In this document: positions 53,706-62,069 of the stretch, one piece after another
Numbering within the stretch: the first letter of the stretch is position 1
How the letters are laid out: every line of letters starts with the position of its first letter
Source: JBLIRR01 sp049472395
GTDB taxonomy: Bacteria; SZUA-182; DTGQ01; JBLIRR01
Direction: 5' to 3'
Assembly: GCA_049472395.1 (NCBI GenBank)
Contig: JBLIRR010000038.1
Location: forward strand, 1-62,069
DNA: 62,069 nt
Notes under the pieces: model-generated
What the model saw: the letters and a program-made list of their open reading frames with translations, nothing else
Database searches by the model: none
What the model was told of the DNA's origin: nothing
Position numbers and translations under genes: made by a program

Positions 53706-56006
53706 TTAATACTTATGTTCTCTGTCCTTTAAGAAGGTAACCGGCAGGTCAACCATTACTTTTGTATACTCTCCCTCACTACTCCGAAACCAGAGCCGTC
53801 CCCCATGATTTTTAATAATGCCCTGGCTGATGGAAAGGCCCAGTCCTGTCCCCTCACCCCGGGGCTTGGTGGTGAAGAAGGGGTCGCTGATTTTATCTAA
53901 AATACTCTGTGGTATTCCCATGCCGCTATCATAAAATGTTGTCCTGATATGCCCTTGCCCTTCAATCTCGATCATTTCTCCTTTGATTTCAAGAAATTTA
54001 TCTTCATTGGATCCGGGAAATCGCTGATTCAAAGCATAGCGGGCATTGCTGATAATATTTAAAAAGACCTGCCGGATCTCATGGCTGTGCGCTTGAATCT
54101 CCGGAAGATCAGAAGGAACATCTATCCTTATTGTAATACCATCTTTTATTATGTGTTGTTCAACCAATTCGAAGGTTTCGGCAAGAATATCCTTTATATG
54201 GGCACAACTGAGCTCTTTTCCCCTATCTTGGGCAAAAGAGAGGAGGTTCTTTACGATTTTTGCAATACGGTCCCCCTCTTTGATAATCCTGCTCAAGATC
54301 TCCGCTTTATCGTTCCCTCCTTCTCCCTGATCTATCAATATCTCTGCATAGCTGATAATGCCGTTTACGGGATTATTGATCTCATGGGCAACACCAGCCG
54401 CCAACTCACCCATTGCGGCAAGATGACCAATCCGCATTGTCTCGGCTTGAATGAACTTCTTTTCTGTAATATCCCGTAATAATATGATTGCTTTCACACC
54501 GCCATCCATTTCCGTAAAAGATGAACAGGTCATATCAAAGCTTCTTCCATCAGGTAAATTGATTTCATATTGCCCTCTTTTGCCTTTCTTGATGACATCT
54601 TTCATAATGCAGGGCTCACAGGGCGTGTATGATTGCTCACAATAAATGTAACACTTCTTTCCAATAGCATGAGGGAAGATGCTTTTACTCATTTCATTTT
54701 GGTATTCGATTATAAAATCCTGGTTCACAATATGCATTGCTTCACCAATTGCATTGAGCAGCGCCTGAAGCTTATCTTTTTCTGCGCGCAACATCTCCGG
54801 TGTGTGCGTAGTGGTCCTTTTCAAATCCTCAGCCATTTTGCCAAAAGTAGCAGCCAGATGACTGAATTCATCATGTGACGTATTATCGATTTTTGTATCC
54901 AATTTTCCATTACCTACTTGTTGCATTGCTTCTTTAAGTGTGGCGATCGGCATAGAAATGGAACGAGAGATAGAGAAGCATACAAGGAGAGCACAAATGA
55001 GTGATACGAAAAATACGCCTGCCATAATGCTTTTTAATCTTGATATAGGGGCATATATCACATCCGTTTCGTGCTCAGTGATTAAAATCCATCCCAATCC
55101 CTTGTAATCTTTAAATCCCTCTGAATGCACATGAATAAATAGTTTATCCCCCTCAGAAGGTGTATCCCCCGGACCAATAAAAGACCATGTATTATCTTCA
55201 TAAAGCTTTTCCTTAAACTCTTCACTAAAAATATTTTCAAAAATTTTATGCCCCTCTGTTGAATAAATTATTTTTCCATCTTGAGTGATTAATGTAAGAG
55301 CAAAAGAGCTGAGTTTTTTGTATACGTGAGCAGCGCGTCCCTTCACCCGACAGCTTTTCTCATATTTCTTTATGATATTCACAAGCTCTTGGATATTATA
55401 AACAGATTTTATTATTCCTATGAAATTCCCCTCATCATCATCAGCCCTTATTCCAAACGACAAAGAATAAATGCCGGCGCTCTTGTCATACTCAAGATCT
55501 CCCACAGAGAGACCATCCTTTTTTGCCTCCTTCCACCATGTTTTATCTGCCTGGTAGTACTCAGAGGTTTTTCCTGTCATGGCAATGGTCGCGCCATACT
55601 TATTTGTGATAAAAATTTCCCCATACACAGAATAACCCTCTTTCTCAGGGTAAAATTCTATTTTCTTCCTCAGCTCATGGCCCAATTCATTATCAATCAT
55701 CTCCTGCATAAAGGGCGTTATTTTTTTGCTATACTCCTTGATATTCCCTGACTCCTCACACCTCTGATTTGATTCCTTAATTGCCTTTTGTACGAATACA
55801 TCCCACGAAAAGGATTGCATTTCTTGAATTCTTTGGTAGATACCCCTATCAATTGCCATAGATAATTCATTGGCAAGCACTAAAGAGCTTTCTTGGATAG
55901 AGTTTCTTAAAGCCTGCTCTCCTATGTGAAGGAAAAGGTAACCACTGCAAAAGAAAAGCACAATGATTATAAAAAATGCCAGAAAAAGCTTATGGACTAT
56001 TTTCAT
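53706..56006 (-). CDS. Membrane sensor histidine kinase (Cache-HAMP-PAS-HisKA-HATPase)
   Basis: 766 residues from the ATG at 56006 (GGAG five bases upstream; a GTG six bases earlier is less likely). TM1 at about 5-27, a large periplasmic double-Cache sensor at about 30-320 (YYQADKTWWKEAKKDGLSVG, YSLSFGIRADDD), TM2 at about 328-350, HAMP, and a PAS domain near 405-515 carrying GKKCYIYCEQSYTPCEPC, a Cys-rich pattern seen in many environmental kinases. HisKA follows with phospho-His near 540 (VAHEINNPVNGI) and HATPase (NIISNARYAL, GEGTGLGLSI). It should sense a small ligand outside the inner membrane. Its natural partner is probably the PAS-containing regulator at 48088. Confidence 0.92.
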   Translation of the reverse strand: MKIVHKLFLAFFIIIVLFFCSGYLFLHIGEQALRNSIQESSLVLANELSMAIDRGIYQRIQEMQSFSWDVFVQKAIKESNQRCEESGNIKEYSKKITPFMQEMIDNELGHELRKKIEFYPEKEGYSVYGEIFITNKYGATIAMTGKTSEYYQADKTWWKEAKKDGLSVGDLEYDKSAGIYSLSFGIRADDDEGNFIGIIKSVYNIQELVNIIKKYEKSCRVKGRAAHVYKKLSSFALTLITQDGKIIYSTEGHKIFENIFSEEFKEKLYEDNTWSFIGPGDTPSEGDKLFIHVHSEGFKDYKGLGWILITEHETDVIYAPISRLKSIMAGVFFVSLICALLVCFSISRSISMPIATLKEAMQQVGNGKLDTKIDNTSHDEFSHLAATFGKMAEDLKRTTTHTPEMLRAEKDKLQALLNAIGEAMHIVNQDFIIEYQNEMSKSIFPHAIGKKCYIYCEQSYTPCEPCIMKDVIKKGKRGQYEINLPDGRSFDMTCSSFTEMDGGVKAIILLRDITEKKFIQAETMRIGHLAAMGELAAGVAHEINNPVNGIISYAEILIDQGEGGNDKAEILSRIIKEGDRIAKIVKNLLSFAQDRGKELSCAHIKDILAETFELVEQHIIKDGITIRIDVPSDLPEIQAHSHEIRQVFLNIISNARYALNQRFPGSNEDKFLEIKGEMIEIEGQGHIRTTFYDSGMGIPQSILDKISDPFFTTKPRGEGTGLGLSISQGIIKNHGGRLWFRSSEGEYTKVMVDLPVTFLKDREHKY

Positions 56007-56334
56007 AATCACTCCATTAATCGCCCGAAAGTTTTGGAATGCTCCAAACCAGGAGAGTTTGCAAATTTTCCTTATTTATCGGTATTTTTATCTAATAGCT
56101 ATACATATATATATTCAATGCCCTGTATGAAAAGCTCAAGCCGGGGATAATTTTATCGACAATCCTGGCAAAGTAAATATTATCCTGCCATGACTTTTTA
56201 TGTTGATCAAGATATTTTACCCGTTGATGATTTTGTGGTAGAGTGTGACAAAGGAAAATAAAGAGGAACACAATAGATGATTTCATTACGTTAATCAAAG
56301 TGTGGAGCTATTGTGTTTGGTAAAAAGGCGTATA
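56007..56334. other. Divergent intergenic region
   Basis: Separates the kinase gene from the secreted protein gene. A minus-strand frame at 56092-56286 encodes about 64 residues with a hydrophobic head (KSSIVFLFIFLCHTLPQN) but has no ribosome-binding site or recognisable family, so I do not call it a gene. No -24/-12 element was found. Confidence 0.35.
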
Positions 56335-59001
56335 ATGATTTACAAAAGATTTTTTTTGAGTTTTTTCATAATAGTTTTTGGTATAGGATCTGCTTTTATG
56401 TTTTCAAAGAGTGTCATTGCGGCGGTGAGTGGGACAGAATTTAATCCGCTTGGAATTGAAGCTGTAATTAAAGCATCGGCAGATCTTTTGCTCCAAAATC
56501 AAAACAATGATGGTGGATGGGACGCTGTGTTAGGGGATAATGATCCCGCGAGCGCGAGCGACGCTGGTATCATAGGAGCAACAGCGCTTGGGCTCTTGCG
56601 GGCAAAAAACGTGGATTTAACAATGGCAGGAAGTTATCAAAAGGCAGCAAGTATGGCGGGAGAGTATCTATGCCGTTTAGATCCTAATGATCTCACCTCT
56701 CTTGATGCAATCTTCCTTTACTATTTACATAGAGAGACAGATGATCCTAAATATTCGGATCAGGCGGAAGCGGCAATGAGCAAAGCGGAAACACGCTATA
56801 GCGCCTTAATAAATATGTATGATGAGGAAACATTATTGTGGAATCTTGGAAATTTAATTGAAGCGGGGAAATTAATCACCTCTGATTTTTGGCCTAACAC
56901 GTTAATCGATCAGATTTTAAGTCAAGAGAATAATCATTATGATCCGAACACCGGGAGTTTTATCTATGCTGATTCAAATGATAATGTGCGTCTTTTGGGG
57001 CAGGCGAAAATGGTGGAGGTGCTTAAGAGATATTCTTTCGCTGCGTATCATGCGAATTATTTGGCCGCTGCAAAGCAGTTTTTACTCGACCTTCAGGTGA
57101 CAGAAGAAGACGCTTCTTCCGACACTCTTATAGAGGGCTCATTTTCCTGGGCTGCCCAGATAGATGATGATTATCTGGTGCAGGATCAAGCATGCGCCCT
57201 ACGAGCGCTCTCTTATTATGATGCCGATGTGTTAGATCCTAATAATTCGAGCAGGACCTATATGGCTGCGCAGGCATTACAGGAGATAGTAACCATTTAT
57301 TTAACTACAGATTCACTACAACCGGAAAACCTCGGGCAGGCAATCCTCTCTCTTTTCAATTTATTGCCCGAGATTAAATCCAATGATACAACAACGGTTT
57401 TAGATATGTATCAAGGGAAAACAGCAACATACACTTTTGATTGGAATATGATTAATTCCATTTTAGATCATAGTGGCACGACAGGTGTTGGCAGTGAGTT
57501 TTTCCTTAAGGAATTGGATTTCTCAGGAGGATGGATTATCCTCTCAGGCTCAGATCCGAATGCTCCTATTGTAAGTATAATAGTAGCTTCCGGACAAGGC
57601 CCAGGAATCTATAAATATGACCTCAAGGCTGAGAACATTTATGGTAAATCTGCCTTCCGAAAGGGAGTGAATGTGTTACCCTCTCCTGCAGTAAATCCAT
57701 TGGGCAGGATTATGGATGAGCAGGGTATGGCGCTCGATCCGAATTCATTTTTCATTGCCTTTTCCGATCCTAATACTGGTGCCCTTTCATTTTCTCGCAT
57801 TAATTATATAAGCGAGAGCAGAGAATTCTACATTGATGATTTTGTATATGGGAGGTATTGTGTTAATTTTCTGGATACAGAGGGTGGGATTGCGTATAAG
57901 GATATTCAGTGTGTCCAGGAATTTACTCCACATGGATACGTTGAAATTATAGGGCGTGAAATTAAAAATTATCAGGATATTGATATTAACGTGTCAGTTG
58001 CCAACGTACATAACTCACCGCTCATTATTGACATATATGATGTTGAATCCGCGGAAATGATCTATAGCTCTTCTATTACAGTTACTGATCCTAATGCGGT
58101 AATTGCCACATCTTTTCCTGTGAGTGAAAAGAAACATTATAGTATCTCAGCCCATAATGAAGAAAATTTTCAATCAACGGAATTGACGGGAGATGATAAC
58201 TACGATACGCCGGTGGTCTTTGAATTCAGCTTAGCAACCGAGGTCGAAATAGCAGAAATGGAACAGGAAGCTCCTGATCAGGGAGGTTTAGATGATTTTG
58301 TTACAGTTCCAGTCACCGGAAGGCAACTGGCCACTAAGACTATGATAACAATAACGAATATAGTGGCGCCTAAATTTAGGCTCTATGGACAAGAAACAGA
58401 TACAGAGGAGATTGATCTTACCTTTGAGCCCAGACTCTTATCATTACCTGCATTTATGGATGGAAACGCGCCTATAGATCCTAATACGAGCGTGAGCGTA
58501 AATATAAGTTATTCTAATTCATCTTTAATCACTGGGGGAGTTGGTGAGATAACCGGCCCAGGATGCAGTGTGGTAAAGATCGAGTTTAAGGATGATTCAG
58601 GCACTATGCTTATATATAATCCTCAAGAATCGGATGATGTTCAGCCAATTGAACTATTTATTCCTTTGCCAAGGGCCCTTCAAAATCCGGATTTTTTTAT
58701 AGAGGAGATTGACGCGAAATTAATTAAAACGAGGCAACAGGAATATAATCGTGACCTCTATGGGGTATACTATATGTCATATGGGACAACAGATCCGCAG
58801 ATTTTTGTCGCCGAATCTTTTGGTGAATCGATAAAAGCAGTGAAAAGGGGCGGATATAATTTTGCCATGGTCCGTGCCAAGCGCGCAGGTACCTGGTTTG
58901 TTCAGCACGCGGCGCTCATACTGCCTACCTTAGATGATATGCATTGGTATGAGTGTTTTATCGGTACGATTCACTCACCTCATATCTCTTTTACAGAGTA
59001 G
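56335..59001 (+). CDS. Large secreted protein with terpene-cyclase-like helical repeats
   Basis: 888 residues from the ATG at 56335 (AAGG eight bases upstream); an upstream GTG at 56302 is possible. A signal peptide ends near residue 30 (SVIAA). Residues about 40-350 look like alpha/alpha-toroid repeats: LLLQNQNNDGGWD is a QxxxGGW-type motif of the prenyltransferase/squalene-cyclase repeat family. The catalytic DxDD of cyclases is not seen, so a structural or carbohydrate-linked role is more likely. The remaining 530 residues are beta-rich, probably several Ig-like domains with many Asp-Pro-Asn turns. It ends convergent to glgC with an 11-base overlap. No functional assignment can be made. 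Confidence 0.7.
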   Translation: MIYKRFFLSFFIIVFGIGSAFMFSKSVIAAVSGTEFNPLGIEAVIKASADLLLQNQNNDGGWDAVLGDNDPASASDAGIIGATALGLLRAKNVDLTMAGSYQKAASMAGEYLCRLDPNDLTSLDAIFLYYLHRETDDPKYSDQAEAAMSKAETRYSALINMYDEETLLWNLGNLIEAGKLITSDFWPNTLIDQILSQENNHYDPNTGSFIYADSNDNVRLLGQAKMVEVLKRYSFAAYHANYLAAAKQFLLDLQVTEEDASSDTLIEGSFSWAAQIDDDYLVQDQACALRALSYYDADVLDPNNSSRTYMAAQALQEIVTIYLTTDSLQPENLGQAILSLFNLLPEIKSNDTTTVLDMYQGKTATYTFDWNMINSILDHSGTTGVGSEFFLKELDFSGGWIILSGSDPNAPIVSIIVASGQGPGIYKYDLKAENIYGKSAFRKGVNVLPSPAVNPLGRIMDEQGMALDPNSFFIAFSDPNTGALSFSRINYISESREFYIDDFVYGRYCVNFLDTEGGIAYKDIQCVQEFTPHGYVEIIGREIKNYQDIDINVSVANVHNSPLIIDIYDVESAEMIYSSSITVTDPNAVIATSFPVSEKKHYSISAHNEENFQSTELTGDDNYDTPVVFEFSLATEVEIAEMEQEAPDQGGLDDFVTVPVTGRQLATKTMITITNIVAPKFRLYGQETDTEEIDLTFEPRLLSLPAFMDGNAPIDPNTSVSVNISYSNSSLITGGVGEITGPGCSVVKIEFKDDSGTMLIYNPQESDDVQPIELFIPLPRALQNPDFFIEEIDAKLIKTRQQEYNRDLYGVYYMSYGTTDPQIFVAESFGESIKAVKRGGYNFAMVRAKRAGTWFVQHAALILPTLDDMHWYECFIGTIHSPHISFTE

Positions 59002-60277
59002 CTCCCGGGGGAATAACGGCGCCTTTGGGAATAATCGTGATCCCCTCCCGCACCCAATGGTTTTTTCCGTTGTAATTCTTTCCCTTTTCCTTTGCAGTAA
59101 TCACAACGTTATCTCCAATCCGTACATTTTTATCAATAATCGTGTTGGTAATGAAACATGATTTTCCAATTCCCATAGGGGGGGAAGCATTTTCCGGAGG
59201 TTCCCAAAAGCTTAGCGTCTCATCGCTTTCATAAAAGTCTGCTCCCATCATGACGACCTGCTTAAGGGTTGTATGCTCACCGATAATACTGCGAACCCCC
59301 ACAATTGAACTTTTGATATGAGCCCTTATAATATCAGATCCTTCTGCGAGGAGACTATCATGTATTTCCGATGCAATTACTCTGCTTGGGGGCAAAGACC
59401 GCGTTCGGGTATAAATCGGCCAATGAGGGGAATAAAGAGAAAAGGGGGGATCAGACTGCGCCAGGGAAATATTTGTCTCAAAAAAGGTTGAAATTGTTCC
59501 TATATCCCTCCAATATCCTTGGAAGGGGTATGCCCGTATGTGATAGTGCCCAATTGCTGAAGGGATGATTTCTTTTCCAAAATCGGTCTGGCCGCGATTT
59601 GCCAACACTTTGAGAAGGACTTCCGGTTTAAAGACATAAATACCCATTGAGGCAAGATACTGATCTTCCTTTGGATTTGCGTGATGGGATTGTAAAAGAT
59701 TGTGTGGTGCCCGGAACTGATCGAGGACTTCCTGTTCCTGAGGTTTTTCAACGAATTGTAGAATCGTATGTGAATCGTCAACTTTGATCAATCCCATGTG
59801 CGGGGCCTCTTCACAAGATACAGGACATACACATACCGAGATATCCGCGTGCTTTTCATCGTGAAAGCGCAAAAGGTCAGTATAATCCATGCGGTAGAGA
59901 TGATCACCGGCGAGGATGAGAAAATGGTTAGATTTGAAATAAGTGGTATGGTTTAAAGTCGCCCGTACCGCATCTGCCGTGCCCTGAAACCAGTCCGAAC
60001 CTTGAGGGGTTTGCTCTGCGGCTATAATATCGATAAATCCATCAGTAAATGTATCAAAGTGGTAAGTTTGCATGATATGTCGATGAAGGCTGGCGGACAT
60101 AAATTGGGTGAGGACGAATATGCGTGTAATACCGGAGTTGATGCAATTGGAGAGAGGGATATCAATAAGCCGGTACTTGCCCGCAATACCAACCGCGGGT
60201 TTGGCTCTTTCCAGAGTTAATGGGTAAAGCCTGGTCCCTCGACCACCTCCAAGAATGATTGCGGTAACATAATCCAC
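58991..60277 (-). CDS. glgC: Glucose-1-phosphate adenylyltransferase
   Basis: 428 residues from a GTG start with AAGGAG about 10 bases upstream. It makes ADP-glucose from ATP and glucose-1-phosphate, the first committed step of glycogen synthesis. The N-terminal nucleotidyltransferase motif GGGRGTRLYPLTLERAKPAV, AGKYRLIDIPLSNCINSGI, and GDHLYRMDY with the catalytic Asp are present. The C-terminal part has the left-handed beta-helix hexapeptide pattern (GVRSIIGEHTTLKQVVMMGA). Length is normal. No other glycogen genes are adjacent. Confidence 0.95.
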   Translation of the reverse strand: MDYVTAIILGGGRGTRLYPLTLERAKPAVGIAGKYRLIDIPLSNCINSGITRIFVLTQFMSASLHRHIMQTYHFDTFTDGFIDIIAAEQTPQGSDWFQGTADAVRATLNHTTYFKSNHFLILAGDHLYRMDYTDLLRFHDEKHADISVCVCPVSCEEAPHMGLIKVDDSHTILQFVEKPQEQEVLDQFRAPHNLLQSHHANPKEDQYLASMGIYVFKPEVLLKVLANRGQTDFGKEIIPSAIGHYHIRAYPFQGYWRDIGTISTFFETNISLAQSDPPFSLYSPHWPIYTRTRSLPPSRVIASEIHDSLLAEGSDIIRAHIKSSIVGVRSIIGEHTTLKQVVMMGADFYESDETLSFWEPPENASPPMGIGKSCFITNTIIDKNVRIGDNVVITAKEKGKNYNGKNHWVREGITIIPKGAVIPPGATL

Positions 60278-60408
60278 CTGTCTTCTCCTTATTGTATATC
60301 TGTACTATAGATAACTATATTTTCTCTCATTTGGCAAATAAAGTCCATATATTAAAAAAATAAAAATAAAATTCCTGAGCCGATGACCAGCCCCATGTTC
60401 GTGGAATG

Positions 60409-60612
60409 ATGGCTTATAAAGCAACTGAAGAAGGAGTTATTTTCCATACAGGCAACAATAAATATCTGTAAAAACAGATATTAAATAATCCATTAGAAGA
60501 AATATGTTTTTTCGACCAGGGAAAAAATATCAAGGTAAGAGTAAAAGGCAAAGCCGTAATAAAGGATGACCCTGAGGGTACTTTCTTAAGCCCTGGAAAT
60601 ATATCTTCTTTG
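60409..60612 (+). pseudogene. Remnant of a pyridoxamine-phosphate-oxidase-like flavoprotein
   Basis: The plus strand encodes EEGVIFHTGNNKYL, a TAA at 60469-60471, then in the same frame KQILNNPLEEICFFDQGKNI and KVRVKGKAVIKDD. This order (T-G-N-x-K, K-Q-I-x-x-N-P, E-I-C-F-F-D) is that of the FMN-binding split-barrel PPOX family. Both ends are lost and there is one in-frame stop, so it is non-functional. It runs into the end of the EF-P gene on the other strand. Confidence 0.5.
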
Positions 60613-61155
60613 GCGAGTGTCAATTTTAATCCGCTCTCCCTCTTTCATATAGGGAGGCACTTGAAGCACAAGACCTGTTTCGGTAGTGGCTGTTTTTGTT
60701 TGGGCAGTTGCGGTGGCCCCTTTAATGACTGGGTCACATTCCACAATTTCTTGTTCCACCGTAAGGGGAAGATCAAAATTGACCACCTCTCCCTTAAAGA
60801 TGTGCAGCACCACCTCAAGCCCATCCATCAAAAAAGGCTTCCTGTCACCGATGCGCTCTTCAAGTATGGTGTATTGGTCATAGGTGTCAAGATCCATGAA
60901 GATAAATTCGTCTCCATTCTGATAGAGAAACTGCCCGGCTCTTTTCTCAAAGTCAGGCTCGTTCACCATATCTCCTCCCTTGAAGGTCATATCCAGAACT
61001 TGCCCTGTGAGCAAATTCCTGCCTTTGATTTTGATCAACATGTTGGCGCCGCGTGCTGATGGGGTATTCATAGTTATTTCCACTACTGCATAGGGGGTCC
61101 CCTCTTTTTCCATGAGTCCACCCTTTTTTAAATCATTCACTGTAATTTGTCCCAT
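60586..61155 (-). CDS. Elongation factor P-like protein, YeiP/EfpL type
   Basis: 189 residues with the three beta-barrel domains of EF-P. The loop that reaches the ribosomal peptidyl-transferase centre reads NTPSARGANMLIK, with Arg at the tip instead of the Lys that is modified in classical EF-P. That, and the NLLTGQVLDMTF that follows, is the signature of the YeiP (EfpL) branch, which relieves ribosome stalling at Pro-rich and other motifs without the usual lysine modification. GAGGAAA precedes the ATG. The many Pro-rich proteins in the window are possible clients. Confidence 0.85.
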   Translation of the reverse strand: MGQITVNDLKKGGLMEKEGTPYAVVEITMNTPSARGANMLIKIKGRNLLTGQVLDMTFKGGDMVNEPDFEKRAGQFLYQNGDEFIFMDLDTYDQYTILEERIGDRKPFLMDGLEVVLHIFKGEVVNFDLPLTVEQEIVECDPVIKGATATAQTKTATTETGLVLQVPPYMKEGERIKIDTRQRRYISRA

Positions 61156-61211
61156 TTCTTTTTCCTCTGTCTCTTATTTTATCTTTCGTTAGTATTTCCT
61201 AATTATAATAG

Positions 61212-61605
61212 TCAATTGCTTAATGTGTAATTCCTTCTCTTTAAGTATGTGCCCAGTACAATAGAGCTTACAATAATAAGGGGCAGTAAAAAAATCCTTC
61301 GCCAGATGGTAAAACCTAAGCCCATAAATAAAGCCTCGAAAAGCGTTATAGGTATCCTCACTGCACCCGATGTTCCTATGTAGGTAAATATGACACCGAG
61401 GTCAGCTCCCTTTTTATATAAGCTATGTGCAACAGGCAAAGCCACATATATGCCGCCCAAAAGGTAATATTTTTATCATATAGAGGCAAAATTCTGCAAA
61501 ATTGGCTGCAATCGCTCTCCCAGGTTTGAAGTGCACTAATAATGAGACAAAAAGAAAAAGAAAATAGCTGATAACTAAGTAAAAATTGGTCCTCTTGTTT
61601 TTCAA
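61212..61605 (-). pseudogene. Second half of a split permease, frameshifted with a deletion
   Basis: A frame starting at 61605 encodes NKRTNFYLVISYFLFLFVSL then AEFCLYMIKILPF. A second frame ending at 61212 continues with GGIYVALPVAHSLYKKGADL and IGTSGAVRIPITLFEALFMG. Compared with the DUF318/SO_0444-type permease second half, about 30 residues with the first G-P motif are missing at the joint (near 61455), where the frame also changes. Likely inactive. Confidence 0.6.
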
Positions 61606-61964
61606 ATAAATAATTCCCTATACACTATGCCAATAAGTAGCGCGACTAATAAACTCAGAAGAACGCATATACAATTCCTTATAACGGTGACCTTTGTTCC
61701 AAAGTAAACTTTCTCAATAGGATAGGTAACTATCCCGACCAGCATAAGAGTATTGGCAAAGGCAGCAAGCACCATATAGGATACCCCCTTTTTGAGTAAA
61801 ATACCACAAAGAGGAAAAGCAACGAATCCGGGCATTATAGCAACAGAGCCACATACAAGTCCTATAAAAAGGCCCTTGATTTGCCCTGTTCCACCAAGAT
61901 AGCGAATGATGGTCTCTTCTGGTGTTACATAAAGGAGAATTGAAACAAAGATTAACATAAACAT
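61602..61964 (-). CDS. First half of a split permease, possibly 5'-truncated
   Basis: 120 residues with three or four membrane helices. The segment LVCGSVAIMPGFVAFPLCGI then LLKKGVSYMVLAAFANTLML and VGIVTYPIEKVYFG matches the small permeases (DUF318-like, also called ArsP/SO_0444-like) that come as two adjacent half-size proteins. The frame continues upstream without a start codon to about 62045 and still looks coding (SVFLIAQVEKFYS), so the original start may be lost. It overlaps the next half by 4 bases. Substrate unknown; relatives have been linked to metal or arsenical export. Confidence 0.6.
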   Translation of the reverse strand: MFMLIFVSILLYVTPEETIIRYLGGTGQIKGLFIGLVCGSVAIMPGFVAFPLCGILLKKGVSYMVLAAFANTLMLVGIVTYPIEKVYFGTKVTVIRNCICVLLSLLVALLIGIVYRELFI

Positions 61965-62069
61965 AAAAGCTGAAGAGATAGAGTAAAATTTTTCGACCTG
62001 TGCAATTAGAAAAACGCTTAGGCTACCAATTTGAACTTTAAATCGCTATCCTGGAACCAATGAGTATAC

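Noticed and set aside
60610..61059. Plus-strand frame of 149 codons opposite the EF-P gene
   Set aside because: The EF-P gene is clear on the minus strand; the plus frame has no family resemblance and no ribosome-binding site.

Overview
The window comes from a Gram-negative (diderm) bacterium of moderate-to-low G+C content. It encodes two RND efflux systems, a TolC-type channel, a TonB-dependent receptor, an OprP-like porin, type IV pilus minor pilins and a PEP-CTERM exported protein. Four sigma-54 activator/histidine-kinase style regulators or partners and the frequent Asp-Pro-Asn turns fit an uncultured environmental lineage (Planctomycetota, Desulfobacterota, Omnitrophota or similar). The sequence alone does not settle the phylum. 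No rRNA, tRNA or CRISPR array was seen.

Layout. 0.5-4.4 kb: two alkaline-phosphatase-superfamily exported enzymes (a sulfatase-like TPR protein and an alkaline phosphatase). 4.4-20.5 kb, all minus strand: a signalling and envelope block, read from 20.5 kb downward as TonB receptor, YfiR-like protein, CHASE8-type hybrid kinase and REC-kinase. A sigma-54 promoter then precedes a second kinase, an NtrC-type regulator and an OprP porin, followed by MFP, RND and TolC genes. 20.5-24.8 kb: a divergent sigma-54 promoter driving a near-identical second NtrC regulator, a small membrane protein, a DUF4956 membrane protein and a convergent lamin-tail lipoprotein. 25-29.3 kb: second RND/MFP pair. 29.8-33.1 kb: a rifampicin-phosphotransferase-like dikinase and a lone receiver protein. 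33.1-33.9 kb: a non-coding stretch with what looks like a complete ~100-nt small RNA gene. 33.9-40.1 kb: PEP-CTERM protein, then pilW-pilV-pilX and a broken pilY1. 40.1-48.0 kb: a scrapyard of truncated genes, RAYT transposase pieces, repeats and toxin-antitoxin-like modules. 48.1-56.0 kb: an NtrC regulator and a sensor kinase separated by a second, intact pilY1 in opposite orientation. 56.3-61.6 kb: a secreted alpha/alpha-barrel-like protein, GlgC, an EfpL/YeiP-like EF-P and a decayed split permease.

How the parts work together. The 10-22 kb block looks like one sensory network: receptor plus periplasmic YfiR-like protein feeding membrane and cytosolic kinases, then NtrC regulators whose own genes start at almost identical -24/-12 promoters. 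A repeated motif TCGCCC-N5-GTCGAG lies near both regulators and is a candidate binding site. The pilus region shows a 3.6-kb inverted duplication (pilX tail plus pilY1): one copy is broken by a stop and a one-G deletion, the other is intact, and a 10-kb decayed island lies between them. Several genes lack a ribosome-binding site and have a -10 box ending about six bases before the ATG, which suggests leaderless transcripts.
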